Shown here piece after piece: positions 24,862-35,767 of a stretch of 64,000 nt of DNA. A program made the translations under genes and the position numbers. The notes beneath the pieces were generated by a model. It was not told the origin of the DNA, searched no databases, and was given only the letters and a program-made list of their open reading frames with translations. The first letter of the stretch is position 1; every line of letters begins with the position of its first letter. This stretch comes from Paragyromitra xinjiangensis (Eukaryota; Ascomycota; Pezizomycetes; Pezizales; Discinaceae), in the NCBI GenBank assembly GCA_038503065.1, contig JBCAMK010000001.1:1736001-1800000 (forward strand). Reading direction: 5' to 3'.

Positions 24862-27552
24862 ATGCGAACATTCACTTTATTGGGGCTCTCAGCCGCCGTG
24901 CTACAAGGAGTAACAGCAACAGGAAGGGTAAGGATCTGAATAACAAAATTAATGATTATTCACTGACATGGATCTATTTCTAGGGTTGGCGTGATCAAGC
25001 CGAATTTTCTTGCCCGCAAAACATTAAGAACGACTGTACAACAGACGAAAGCAATGGTTTCGACTGGAGTGACCTAAACGAAGGTTCCTTTAAAACATAC
25101 CGGGGCTACAACTTCAATGGCTGGAACTGCGCTAATAAGCTGGGGAAGCGAAATCTTGAAGGAAGAACATTCAATGTGAGGAGTCTTTTATCACGACCCA
25201 GTGGAACTTGCACTAATATAATGTAATTAGAATAAATGCATTGAAGCCGACCTGAGCAGCGATACCTTCAGCAATGAAATCAGTTGCGACAAATCATTCT
25301 CTATTGGGCAACTTGATATCTCCGTTGACCAGGAATCCGATGTCGAGTTTCATTTCGGCATGCCCGACGGTACTACTTGCAAACAAACTAAGAGGTGTGG
25401 AGTGGAAGGTACTACTGTTACCAATGACCAGTGTGGTGGAGCGCAGACTGTCAAGGTCAAGCTTCCTACGAACAGCGAAAACAAGACCTGCAAGCTCGGA
25501 GTTCACAAGGTTCAGTTCGAGTGTGGTACTACGACTACTAGTGTTCCAATTCCTACCACTACTATTCCAACAATGATCTCCTCAACTCCTGTGGTCACCA
25601 CATCTTCGAGTAACATTTGTACTGTCTCAAGTTATTGCACTGGTGCAGCTTGCACTATGCCAGCCGGATGCACAACTACGACTGGCGATGTTCAGTTGAC
25701 TTCAACCGCATCTGCTGTGGCTTCTACTACCACTCCCGCGGCAGAAACTTGCACCATCCCAAGCGACTGCACTGGAGTGACTTGCGCCATGCCTGCGGGA
25801 TGCACTGGTATTACCACAGGTGCTGTTAAAGCAACATCTATCATTTCATCTATCGTTTCCACTACCACTGCTCCCACAGATACATGCACTATCCCGATCG
25901 ACTGCGCCGGCGGTTCTTGCACTATGCCTGCCGGATGCACCTCGTCGACCGGTGATATTGTGCCGACTTCAACCACTTCTGCTCAGACTCCCATTAATAC
26001 TTCGCCAACTGAAATCTGCACCATTCCTAGTGGCTGCCCCCCGGCAACTGGCGATGTTAATCTGACTTCAACCTCAAGTGTTTTATATACTAATACAACA
26101 TCAACTGGTGAGGTCAAGGCAACATCAGTCACTTCATCTGCCTTGTCCACCATCACTACACCCATGGATACATGCACTATTCCCAGCGGCTGTACTGGCG
26201 GCTCTTGCACTATGCCTGTCGGATGCCCTTCGACTACTATTGGTGATGTTCAATCGACTGCAACTCCAGATGCTACTACATCTTCTATTGGCACCTGTAC
26301 AATTCCCAGTGACTGCACTGGCTCTACTTGCACTATGCCCGCTGGATGTACTCCAACCACGACTGGTGCTGTTCAGTTGACTACTTCCGCTGCGCCCAGT
26401 ACCGACACTGCCCCGGCGGACACCTGCACAATCCCTAGCGACTGCACTGGAGCAGTATGTACTATGCCTGCTGGCTGTAGCTCCATTACTAGTCCCGTTG
26501 CAACTGGTTCCGTGCCTTCAACAACCCTTATTAACAACAGTGCTCTCACATCTACAATCAAGGAATCATCCACTATTGTTTCCACAGCCACCTCTGCTAC
26601 GGCCGGGAGCTCGAGCATCGGCCAAACCGGTCTTGTAGGCAGCACTAGCACTGAAAGTGCAAGTTCAGTCAGTTCAACCGGTAGCTCGACCATCGCCGCC
26701 GTCTTCACAACCACTAGTAGCGCTGCCGTCCCAGATGTCACCATGCCATCCACCGAGTGTCCTGACGTCCTCCCTAGATGTCTTAAGACCTGGATCTTCA
26801 TTACCAACTGCACAGACACTGCAGACCCAACCTGCTTCTGTCCTCAAGAGAATTTCGTTAACAAGGTTGTTGACTGTCTCTCGTCATGGGGTACAGATGA
26901 TAGTGAGGTTGCCAACTCTGTTGAGTACTTCTTGGGTCTTTGCCAATCTTTCATTCCTCAGAACCCAGCTATTGTCACTGCTATCCCACCCAGTATAACT
27001 CTCCCGTCGCCTTCTGCCGACGTTCCAGTTCAGACTATCATCCGCACCATCACTACTGTCGTACCGTGCGAACCGACTACCATCACCACTGGGTCTTCAT
27101 CTGGAAGCGTCGTCACTCTTACTACCTCCTCTGTGACCAAGACCGTCACTATTCCCCAGGTCACCCTGGTTGTCACTGCTACTGACGCTACGCTCGTATA
27201 CCCCACCAAGGAGATTGATGCCACCACCACCACTCCGGCCCCAACAGGAGGGGTTGCTACTAGTGTCCCTGCGACAACAACTACCCCAGCTGTTCCGTCA
27301 ACTACTGTGCCGGGTGTTCAGACAACCTCTGCTCCAACTGTCCAAACAGCTGTAGTCACCTACCCTGCTGTGTTTGGAACGAAGACGACTTTGGTGACAT
27401 ACCCTGTTGTGCCCAGTGCAAATGCCACTGGGAACGTGACACTCCCGTCGCCCAGCAGTGTTGCGCTTTTTACCGGTGCTGCTTCAAGCGTTGTTCCAGC
27501 TACTTTTATCGCCATATTGGGAGCCGCTATTGCTGTCTTGTTCCAGTTGTAA
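24862..27552 (+). CDS. GPI-anchored cysteine-repeat protein with CFEM-like domain
   Basis: Three exons, 24862-24927, 24984-25175 and 25231-27552, join in phase 0 to 859 residues. The order is: signal peptide (MRTFTLLGLSAAVLQGVTAT); a cysteine-containing N-terminal domain (about 23-205); a Thr/Ser-rich region with seven copies of a motif like CTIPSDCTGxxCTMPAGC (about 214-505); a CFEM-like domain (about 595-660, from ECPDVLPRCLKTW to YFLGLCQ); a Thr/Pro-rich stalk; and a hydrophobic GPI-attachment tail (ATFIAILGAAIAVLFQL). The fourth cysteine repeat lacks its second half. The CFEM-like domain has seven cysteines where eight are usual. Such proteins sit in the plasma membrane or wall; some CFEM proteins bind haem, others act in host interaction. 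Function here is unknown. Confidence 0.9.
25612..26490 (+). repeat. Coding tandem repeats, cysteine motif, seven copies
   Basis: Seven coding copies of a roughly 130-bp unit. Each encodes a four-cysteine motif and a Thr/Ser spacer, and the fourth motif is truncated to CTIPSGCPPATG. Read from the translation of the GPI-anchored protein. Confidence 0.85.
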
Positions 27553-28676
27553 ACAAGGTAGGTCTGTCAAGGCAAAGGTTTCATTTTTTGTTTCTGCTTT
27601 TTGCCTTTTGTTTTTCGTTTAGCGGGATAGGGATAAGCATAGCGGATAACGGGGATTGAGTAGAGTAATGGTGGAGGGATAGTTGAAAATTAAGTACCTG
27701 TACAGTTAACTAGCATTTTGTGTTTTTTTTTGTGTTTTGGTTGGTCTTGCATGGTACACTTTCTTTGTCGTAATAGATTGATGCGTGAGAATAAGAAATT
27801 CCCTTGTTCCCGAAGGCAAACATTTTAACCGTGGATTTGACCTAGCACTTGACAAGGAATATTCAAGTCTACTGCTGGACTTCAAAAAGCACTGCCGTCC
27901 AAAGATTCTTGTGTGCAGCCCTGTTTATTCTAGAAGCACGAACCAATTGCTTCAACTTTCTGCAGCTGCAGCTCATCTGTTGAAACAGCAACCACCTCGG
28001 ACAAGTGGAGCCAAGCAGCGCGGCGACCGTTTCTCATCCCGGATCTCAGATGAGGCCTTAGGCACGTAATGCATGCAATCAACGGTTACTTTAGTTGTTC
28101 AGAATCACATTGCATGGTTCTCGCGGCCTTGGGAGGCATCTGCATGTTTTTGCCATCTCGCTGAAACGCAATGGCGTCAAACCGCTTTAAAGAGTCGGTG
28201 CATGCACAACGCACAATTCGTAACTAACAAAAATGCGATATATAAATCGGTGAGACCACTAGTTCTTCATGGAGGCAGGTAGAGAGGGATGTGGTCAGGG
28301 AATAAGTCTGGTTTTGCTTTATGCAAGCCCTCAGTGTCCTATTTCTTCCCGCTGAAAGCTCAACCTCAAGCCAGTGGCGGCGGACTGATTGGAGAGAAAG
28401 ATTTACGTGATAAGGTAGTAAAAGCTGAAAATCAGTAACTCCAAACGATGCCCTCGGAAGGTGGGGCGAATGGGAGGGGATTTGGATCAAAATGTAGCCA
28501 ACCCTATGCAACCCATGCCGAACGATGGAAGCCGATACCTAGTCGTAAGATCATCACACTAAGACAAGGTGATGTCATAACGGGCATTATCAACCGTTTG
28601 ATTCCATCAAAAGACATCTCATATACCATACCTTCAGGTATCTCGCCATATCAATCATCTTCAAGAAAATACTACC
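27553..28676. other. Intergenic region
   Basis: No gene recognised. Short frames on both strands lack family features. Confidence 0.5.
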
Positions 28677-29612
28677 ATGAAACGCATTCAAGTCCCTTCT
28701 TGGAAGCCCCTCTTCCAAAAACACGTCAGCGCCATAAACCCCCCCACATTTGTCCTCGCGACGACGTCCACCACCGCTGCTAGTTCGACTACAAACTCAG
28801 GGTTCTCCCAAGAACGCGATAATACCACAGGTACACAATCAGTTACACCTCGATGCCGAACCATGATTTGCCGCGGTTTCCTCGCCAGTATCCCACCCAA
28901 TAAACACAACCCTCTCGAGTCCCATAACCCTCGCGGCGTATTTGAATCCGATGCCCTAACATTCACCACTGACTCTCGCATGACAAAGACCGGAGAGATC
29001 CTCCCGCCACATGCTTCAGGAGGTAACGCAAATGTCAAGACCGCCGGAGGAGGGTATGTGGAAGCTTTGTTCTGGATTGCCGGTGACACGACGACAGGAG
29101 AAAATATCCAGAACCAATGGAGGGTGCGAGGGAAATGCTACCTTCTCGCCGAGGAAGATGTCGATGATACGAAGGAAGTAACGGAAGTTCTGGAGAGGTA
29201 TATGTTACCCACTGGTACGGAAGGTAGGGGTAATTGGTCCTGGAAGAAAGAGGTGCAAACCCATTTTGGGAATATGACACCTGCACTAAGGGGGTCGTTC
29301 GCAAATCCGCCCCCTGGTACGCCATTGGGTATCCCGCTTTCTGAGATATGTGAGAAGAAATCGGGTGGTGGGGATGTTCTCGTGAAGGGAAGTAAAATCA
29401 ATAACGAGAATGTAATGGATAAAGACGGATTGGCAGCGATTGCAAGGAGGAATATGAGAGTTGGTGTGATTATTCCAGAAGTGGTTGAGAGGTTGGATTT
29501 GGCAGAAGATGATCAGAAGGCACGGAGATGGGTCTGGTGGAAGGTGGGTGAAGAAGAAAAGGATGGAGAGGGAGTAGTTGGCGGATGGAAGATGAAGGAG
29601 ACATGGCCATAG
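28677..29612 (+). CDS. Alr4036-type FMN-binding (PNPOx-like) protein
   Basis: An intronless frame of 311 residues. It starts PSWKPLFQKHVSAI soon after the Met and carries CRTMICRGFLASIPPNKHN, FESDALTFTTDSRM, YVEALFWIAGDTTT, QWRVRGKCYLLA, WSWKKEVQTHFGNMTPALRG, SFANPPPGTPLG and a C-terminal RRWVWWKVGE. These match the fungal pyridoxamine-phosphate-oxidase-like Alr4036 family, a split-barrel FMN fold. The presumed role is binding of a flavin cofactor in the cytosol; the substrate is unknown. It is uninterrupted, with a start 5 residues before the conserved Trp-Lys-Pro motif. Confidence 0.9.
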   Translation: MKRIQVPSWKPLFQKHVSAINPPTFVLATTSTTAASSTTNSGFSQERDNTTGTQSVTPRCRTMICRGFLASIPPNKHNPLESHNPRGVFESDALTFTTDSRMTKTGEILPPHASGGNANVKTAGGGYVEALFWIAGDTTTGENIQNQWRVRGKCYLLAEEDVDDTKEVTEVLERYMLPTGTEGRGNWSWKKEVQTHFGNMTPALRGSFANPPPGTPLGIPLSEICEKKSGGGDVLVKGSKINNENVMDKDGLAAIARRNMRVGVIIPEVVERLDLAEDDQKARRWVWWKVGEEEKDGEGVVGGWKMKETWP

Positions 29613-30077
29613 TTAATTGCGATTTTGTTGGGTGACCGACTGGTATTTGTTTTCAAGGCGGAATAATTTCGGGGTCAATTTCCTTCTTATTGTCTAAATT
29701 ACCTCGGGGTAAATCTCTGTAACCCTTCCCAGGCAAAATTCGAGATTGAAATTGATACGAAACCCCTCCAAGTTAAGTGAAAACCACACCTGCAAAATAT
29801 TTCAAGTTATTAAAGAAATTAAAGTCAATCTGAACGAAATAACAGCCTCGCCAGTAGGAACCTGCAGCACTCCTGGGAGTCCCCGGAGGGGTAAATCGCA
29901 CAAACTTCTGGGGTGTTAGAGAAATTAAACTGCCCTCAAGATGGCTCAAGATCTGGTCAGATTTGGATACCGGGCATTGTCCTAGCCATCAACTTAATCT
30001 TGAAATACTTTCCAGACCCCTCCACATCCGCCATCAGTAGATTTCTTCCCGTTATTCCTTCACAAAACCTTTTCTGC
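29613..30077. other. Intergenic region
   Basis: Convergent gap between the flavoprotein and a small minus-strand frame. No gene recognised. Confidence 0.45.
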
Positions 30078-30317
30078 TCAGTCCAAAGTTTTATCAGCTG
30101 AAGTTTGAGCTTTCCTCCTACGCACAGCCTTGGTTGCGCCTCTATGATTGCCCAAATGAGAGCTACGATGCGAGTCGTCGGCACGGTGGATATGGCCCCT
30201 AGTTCTAAGAGGGTATGGGAGTAGCTGGTCGGTGCCCACGATCAAAAATGACAGGACAAAAGTGGAGGTGAACAAACAGACTGTCGAGAACGACTTCGGG
30301 TGCATCATTGCTGGCAT
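30078..30317 (-). CDS. Possible small membrane-anchored or secreted protein
   Basis: An ATG-started frame of 79 residues. After MPAMMHPKSF comes a hydrophobic segment (VCLFTSTFVLSFLIVG), then a His/Arg/Ser-rich basic tail (RADDSHRSSHLGNHRG, RRRKAQTS). This is a plausible signal peptide or signal anchor with a short luminal part. There is no family resemblance, and chance is possible for a frame of this size. Confidence 0.3.
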   Translation of the reverse strand: MPAMMHPKSFSTVCLFTSTFVLSFLIVGTDQLLPYPLRTRGHIHRADDSHRSSHLGNHRGATKAVRRRKAQTSADKTLD

Positions 30318-31663
30318 CTTATGGAATTTAGATATATGTGAAGCTGAAAGTGGGCTTGTAGCCTCGAGGAAAAGATAAGTTTGAGAGTTATGCTTTAAAG
30401 ATAACCTAGGCCGATCGGCTGGCTATAGATGCAGTGGTAGGACCTATATAAAGTTAACGGAAGAAATCCCCAAAGGAGGAATTCAGGGAAGGTCCAGCTA
30501 AACTGCGAGGAGTTTTAGAACGTGGCAAGCTTCAGGACGATTTGAAATGGATTAAGGTTTGGATTTTTCGACTAGTAACTATAGCTAGCGTTAGGTCTTT
30601 TGGCACCCACGCACAACAAATTCTGGCCACAATATCTTCGGTATACTACGATAAAAAAATTCAAATGCCCTTGTTTAGATGATACCAAACAACTCTGAAG
30701 ATCTAGGGAGGATCACTGTACCTAAGGAATCACCCTGAAAACAGATAAAAATAGGGCTTTTTCTGCAGACTCTTAATCAATGCTAAGGCTCCTACCTAAC
30801 TTAGGTCCCTAAACTATATCCTGGATGTATAGTTGCGTCCAGCAAGTTCTTGCAGATTTTAAAGTACCACGATGCCTCCCGCAAACTGAACCTGAATCAC
30901 AGCGGTATGATAGAAGACTCAGATACACTGTCATTATTTAAGGAATAATGGCGGAACATGATATTTTTTGCCGTTAAGTACTTTTCCCAGTTCATTATGG
31001 ATACAGTAGTTCCCGTTGCACTACGGTACTTCAAAACCCGTAAGAACTTGTTAGACGCAATTGTACCTCTTCACGCCCAAAACTCGACTCTTGACTTGGG
31101 CGCATGACAGGGCTTCAGCAGCAGCATATTGGTCCGATCATAGCTAATGGTATAGATCACATCGGCGTCCAACCTTGTGGCTACATTTGATTTATCGGCG
31201 AAGTGCTCCACCTGTACCTGGATGGCTCCGAGTGACAGTTAGTGCTATTAGCTGCCGACTCGCCCAAGACAGCCACAAACTCCAGCAGAACTTCACTGGT
31301 TCAAATGCGGGCACATTATTAAGTGGATAATATCATATGCGAAGTGGATAGGATGCGGAACGCTTGATAACCTCCACGGAATAAAATTCGAACCGTGAGG
31401 CAAAGGCAACGACTTTCGCAGAATATCATTTATAAGGTAATCGATTCGCCTCTTATTCTGTTAGTAATGGCAAACTACATAGTATAGCGCCAGTCACCCC
31501 TTGTCATTTAGCATCAATAACTACCATCCTCATATCAAACTTTTTATCCAACCGCTTTAACTTCATACCCAATATAACCCTCTTCGCCTCACCTCTCCTC
31601 TTACCTCCCTTCTTACTTTTCTTCTTTCGCATTTTAGACCTTCCAATAAAATATCCTACAACC
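30318..31663. other. Intergenic region
   Basis: No gene recognised. AT-rich with short frames only. Confidence 0.45.
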
Positions 31664-32348
31664 ATGAAAACATACATTCTTACTTTCTTCCTCCAAACCT
31701 TCCTCCTCCTCTTAATCACGTTAGTTCGCTGCCAACCTACCGACAACCGTCCCCACCGTCCTCAAAGACGCAACGACCCCGACAGAAGTGTCATCTGCGA
31801 GAATAGCGAGGAAAAAAAGACTTCCTCCTCCAACCATACTACATCCACGCCCAAAGGTTAATTGACAATAGAATCGCCCCGGACAAAAAAAAGGCGATCG
31901 ATTACAATCCTCTGGAGAGCATGCTCGACGTGGTTAAGAAAATGGGAGGGGTGGGTAAAGAATGCAAGACTGTGTACGAAGATGTATATACTCTAGCTAA
32001 GTTGATTCGGTAGCGGTCAAACTATGTAGTGATAACTTGAAAAGGGCAGTTGAGTGGTCGGCGAGTGAAATCAAAGGTGCTGTGGAAAAGATTATGGAGA
32101 AAAAATATAGTATGAGGAAATCTACTGGGAGGGTCGTTTACCCGAACAAGGGGGGGTACGTCCGCTCTACTAGCGCAGTAAATGCATCAGTAAATGCATC
32201 ATTAGTGACATTATACACATTTCCCTACGACTTTCCAAACCTTAATTCAAAGGAGTCAAAAGCAAAAAGTAACCGGGTCCATGTGTTGAACCTGACGCAT
32301 CCAGCATATCTACTAAGTTCTTTACTACTTGCACTATCTGTCATATAG
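31664..32348 (+). pseudogene. Secreted, possibly GPI-anchored protein, frame broken
   Basis: The plus strand starts with a signal peptide (MKTYILTFFLQTFLLLLITL) and runs to ENSEEKK in the first frame. It continues in a second frame with DFLLQPYYIHAQRLIDNRI, LESMLDVVKKMGGVGKECKT and YEDVYTLAKLIR, then in a third with AVKLCSDNLKRAVEWSASEI, EKIMEKKYSMRKS and a hydrophobic C terminus (LTHPAYLLSSLLLALSVI) like a GPI signal. The first shift falls in a run of seven A (about 31809-31816), the second near 32012. Read together it would be about 225 residues, family not recognised. Very small introns are an alternative but no good splice pair was seen. Confidence 0.5.
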
Positions 32349-33526
32349 TTGAACCTCTCAAATAGCCTACTCATTCCAGAAAAGTGGCCAAATACACCTT
32401 TCTCGATGCCTTTCTCGATGCCTTTTCTAGTTGCTTTTAAAAAGATACCAGTAAAGTCATTCGTAAATGCATCGTTTCATCCCTTTTCCTCTCAGATTTG
32501 TATGGGCAATGTGTAAATTAATGCATTTACTACCATAGTAGAGCCAGCTCACTATTGCAGATGAGATAAGAATATCGAATTACAGCTCGCAAATGAAGCC
32601 AAAGGGCAAAAGAAGCCAGTAAAATAATATGTTTACGAATCCTCCTGCTAATAGATCATCCTATTTCTAGTACTTTCTGTTTACCTTCTCTAAGAGCTAC
32701 ATGTAGTTATTGTCGATCTGAGGCAATTATGTACTATGTGGTGAAACCACATAAGAGAGTGTATCGGAGGGAAACACCCGCAGAATCGGGTGTTTACAGA
32801 TAAGATAGGGAATGAATGTCGGAAGAACATTGTATTGGAAGAACGATATCTGATGGGTATAAAAGTAGGGCTTATCCCCATCGTTTCTTAATAAAATCAC
32901 TTCTCACCAGAATCAAAGTTATCTTACGCTTTCCATAGTTTCCACAATCGAATACGGCGTGACTTGAGAGTTATAAAGCTATTCCGGTGCCAGGTACCTC
33001 TATTATGTTCTCCAAGTGACCGATATCACCTACACGAGTCGTCATACCTTCTAATAACCCAGCTCTATCATACTAGGGGCCAGGATACGAAAATGGAATG
33101 GTGGATTATCCATCCTACGGGCTACAACACAAACACCACCTGACCACAGCCCTAACCTGAGTAACCTTTGGCAGTATAAAAGCACCATACTAGACCACCT
33201 AAACATCACTGTTCTAGCTTTTGTGTATCAAGAGAAAAGAAAAATATCTATTATTACAATACGAAGGAAAAAACCTCTTCAGACGCCCACCCAAAGTACT
33301 CACAACGTACGAAACGTCCGAAAACAATGCAACAGACACCAAAGAACCAACCCAGGCACGTGTACACAAATTTCGACCGGAATCACAACACAACCCACGA
33401 TGCCATCCATCTATTATTCCCACTATCAATCGACAATATTGTCGAGGCCTCAGCAAGGCAAGCACAATTCCAGTTTCTTTCAACAACTACGAATAACGTA
33501 GTCGGCAGGAGACAAAGTCTCCCCCA
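32349..33526. other. Intergenic region
   Basis: No gene recognised. The direct repeats TCTCGATGCCTTT (about 32401-32425) and AGTAAATGCATC (about 32178-32202) are short and probably incidental. Confidence 0.45.
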
Positions 33527-35121
33527 TCACAAGCTTGCAACGAGTCCAAACCACACGATCCCAACGACAGCAGAAAGCACTTCACTAACGCTTGTCTTCC
33601 CTGCGGAACTAGGGCTTGCAGTAGCACTAGAAGATGCACTGGAGGACGCAGAAGGACTGGAGGACGTGCTACTAGTCGTGTTAGATGCTACCACCCTTTA
33701 TTTCACACCACAAACTATGTCAACCAACTATCCCATATATCACACTCTCACCATCCTCCTACCTCTCACCCTCAAATTTCTACCACACCAATAAAAAGAA
33801 AAAAGGGAAAGGGAGTAGTTAGACTTATGCATACTTCGGTGGATTCGCAGCACTCGGGATCTCCAGAGCCCCCGCATAAACCGTATCGCTATTTAGCGCC
33901 CCCCAAATATCCTTCACCTTTTGAAGCACAGTACGTCCATTCACAACCAACTCTATATTCGGCCGCGGCATCGGTGCCCACACTTTATTGTTGAAGATAC
34001 CCGGGTATGACTCGTTGAGATACGTGTTTGACAGATCTGCCAGCGTGCGGATCTCGTCTTTGGTCGTTTTGGCGACAAAGGAGAAGACGTTGGCACCGAC
34101 GTCGAAGCGGCCGAGAGTGTGGAGATCCCAGTTGGCTTCGACGGTAGCGATTTCGCTGAAATGGTCTAAGGGATTAGATGTGGTAGGAGCGGTAGAGTGA
34201 GTGGGGAGTACCGTAGTAGTTTGCGTCAGTGGTTCCAACGAGATCTGTAGGGACTGCACCGCCGAGGACGATGCCCAGCACACGGTTTTGGCTAGTGTAG
34301 GAGTGATTTTCGTCGAACGTGACAAGGATAAGAGTATCCTAAGTTGTGAGCACAGGTTATAAAGACGGAGTGGTGGAAAATTACTTTCATGAAATACTCG
34401 TTGGTGAGAAGTGGCTCCAGGAAGTTACGAGTCCATGCGCCGGCAACAGTGACAGATGTGTCGTGGCCATCAGAGGTCATGTTCGGCGTGATAAACATCC
34501 ACTGCGGCAGCTTCTGGTCTGCCAGGTCTTTTTCAAAATACGTCAAATTCTTGATCAAAGCCAAGCGTTCAGGATCGCTTGCAACAGAGTCAAACATGAC
34601 CAACGGACTTTAAACCATCAGTCGAGACAAAATCAACCCCATGAAACTCAAGAGCCATACTTATGCTTCCTCACATAATCGTTCGCCTTCGTAACTTGAT
34701 TCTTATACTCGGCACCCGTAAACCCAGAATACGGCATATCCTCTTGATACAGTCCCCAGGTGATTCCTTTATCATCCAGCAGGTCCGCAATACTGGAGAC
34801 ATTCTGCGGGATCAAATTCGGATCATCGTTGTTGATGCCAAAATACTCTCCACCAACAGACGAAACATAGTTTGGTTCACTCGGGTGAGTAACCGCGAAA
34901 TAATTCTGCAGTGTAATTCCTTTGCTTGCGACCCACTGCAGGTTGGGGTCGCCCGCGGCTTTGTCGTAGTCGGTGTTTTCGAGCCAAATGGTCACGAAGC
35001 GGTTGAATACCTTGCCGGCGACAGAGCTAGTGGGCGAGCGTGTGTAGCCTAGGGGAACATCCGCGAGGGCTGTAGCAGCCGAGGCAAGGGCGAGTAGCGA
35101 AGAGAGGAGGATCTGCTGCAT
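33527..35121 (-). CDS. Secreted GPI-anchored acid phosphatase (phosphoesterase family)
   Basis: Five exons on the minus strand, 35121-34661, 34607-34385, 34338-34212, 34165-33835 and 33695-33527, join to 436 residues. A signal peptide (LLSSLLALASAATALA) is followed by the phosphoesterase fold of fungal acid phosphatases: VTIWLENTDYDKAAGDPNLQ, YFAVTHPSEPNYVSSVGGEY, WGLYQEDMPYSGFTG, MFITPNMTSDGHDTSV, LILVTFDENHSYT, TVEANWDLHTLGRFD. A simple reading would stop at PPKYA (33825), but a GTATGC donor there and an acceptor at 33697-33696 lead in frame to a Ser-rich stalk and hydrophobic tail (LSAVVGIVWFGLVASL), the pattern of a GPI anchor. It hydrolyses phosphomonoesters outside the cell. The last exon is inferred. 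Confidence 0.9.
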
Positions 35122-35767
35122 GGCGGGAAGCTATCTATTACAATCGTAAGTAGTAACTGTACCAAGTAGATGGTATATAGTTAAAAGTAAAAAACAGACG
35201 ACGGCAACAACGACGATAACGACGACGACTATGAGATTAAAATCAAACTAAAATAAAGGGAGGGCGTCAGCCCATTATATGTTTCAAATCGTAATCGTAT
35301 CTATATCTAGTAGATGCACAATAAGCATGAATCCAATTAATACAGGTACTACCACTGCGATATTCAAAAGGCAAGGGAATACCCACCAGTTGATCTGCAA
35401 CGGTTATAGCACCCGCTCGGGGAAGAGAGATTTGGAAGGAAGAAACAGACAAGAAGGCGGAGGATAAGGACTGAGTTTGGAAAGCTGTGCGCCTTTGGGC
35501 CCACTCGCAGATTAGCCCCGACAAGGGTTAAGGGGGCGTGCTCACACCTGGGCAACCCAATTGGTGGGCAACCACAGGCCGACACGGGCTCGGCAAAGCT
35601 TGTGTGGACCTCGCCACCTCCCACGTTTTGTGATAGATCCTTTCATTGGTGTCGCGACTAGGCGGTTTCTTTTTTTTTTACTTATATCTCCATCGCCAGG
35701 CTATTCGATATTACGGCCGCAGAATAATTATGTCGCTGCTGGTTCTTTTCCCACAGTTGTGAAAATC
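35122..35767. other. Divergent intergenic region
   Basis: Between the acid phosphatase start (minus) and the multicopper oxidase start (plus), so both promoters lie here. It contains an impure ACG/ACA microsatellite at 35198-35229. Confidence 0.5.

Noticed and set aside
32178..32202. Duplicated AGTAAATGCATC as a mobile element trace
   Set aside because: Only two adjacent short copies, with no inverted ends or boundaries.
33327..33794. 155-codon plus-strand frame
   Set aside because: It is antisense to the Ser-rich last exon of the acid phosphatase and its composition is the mirror of that exon.
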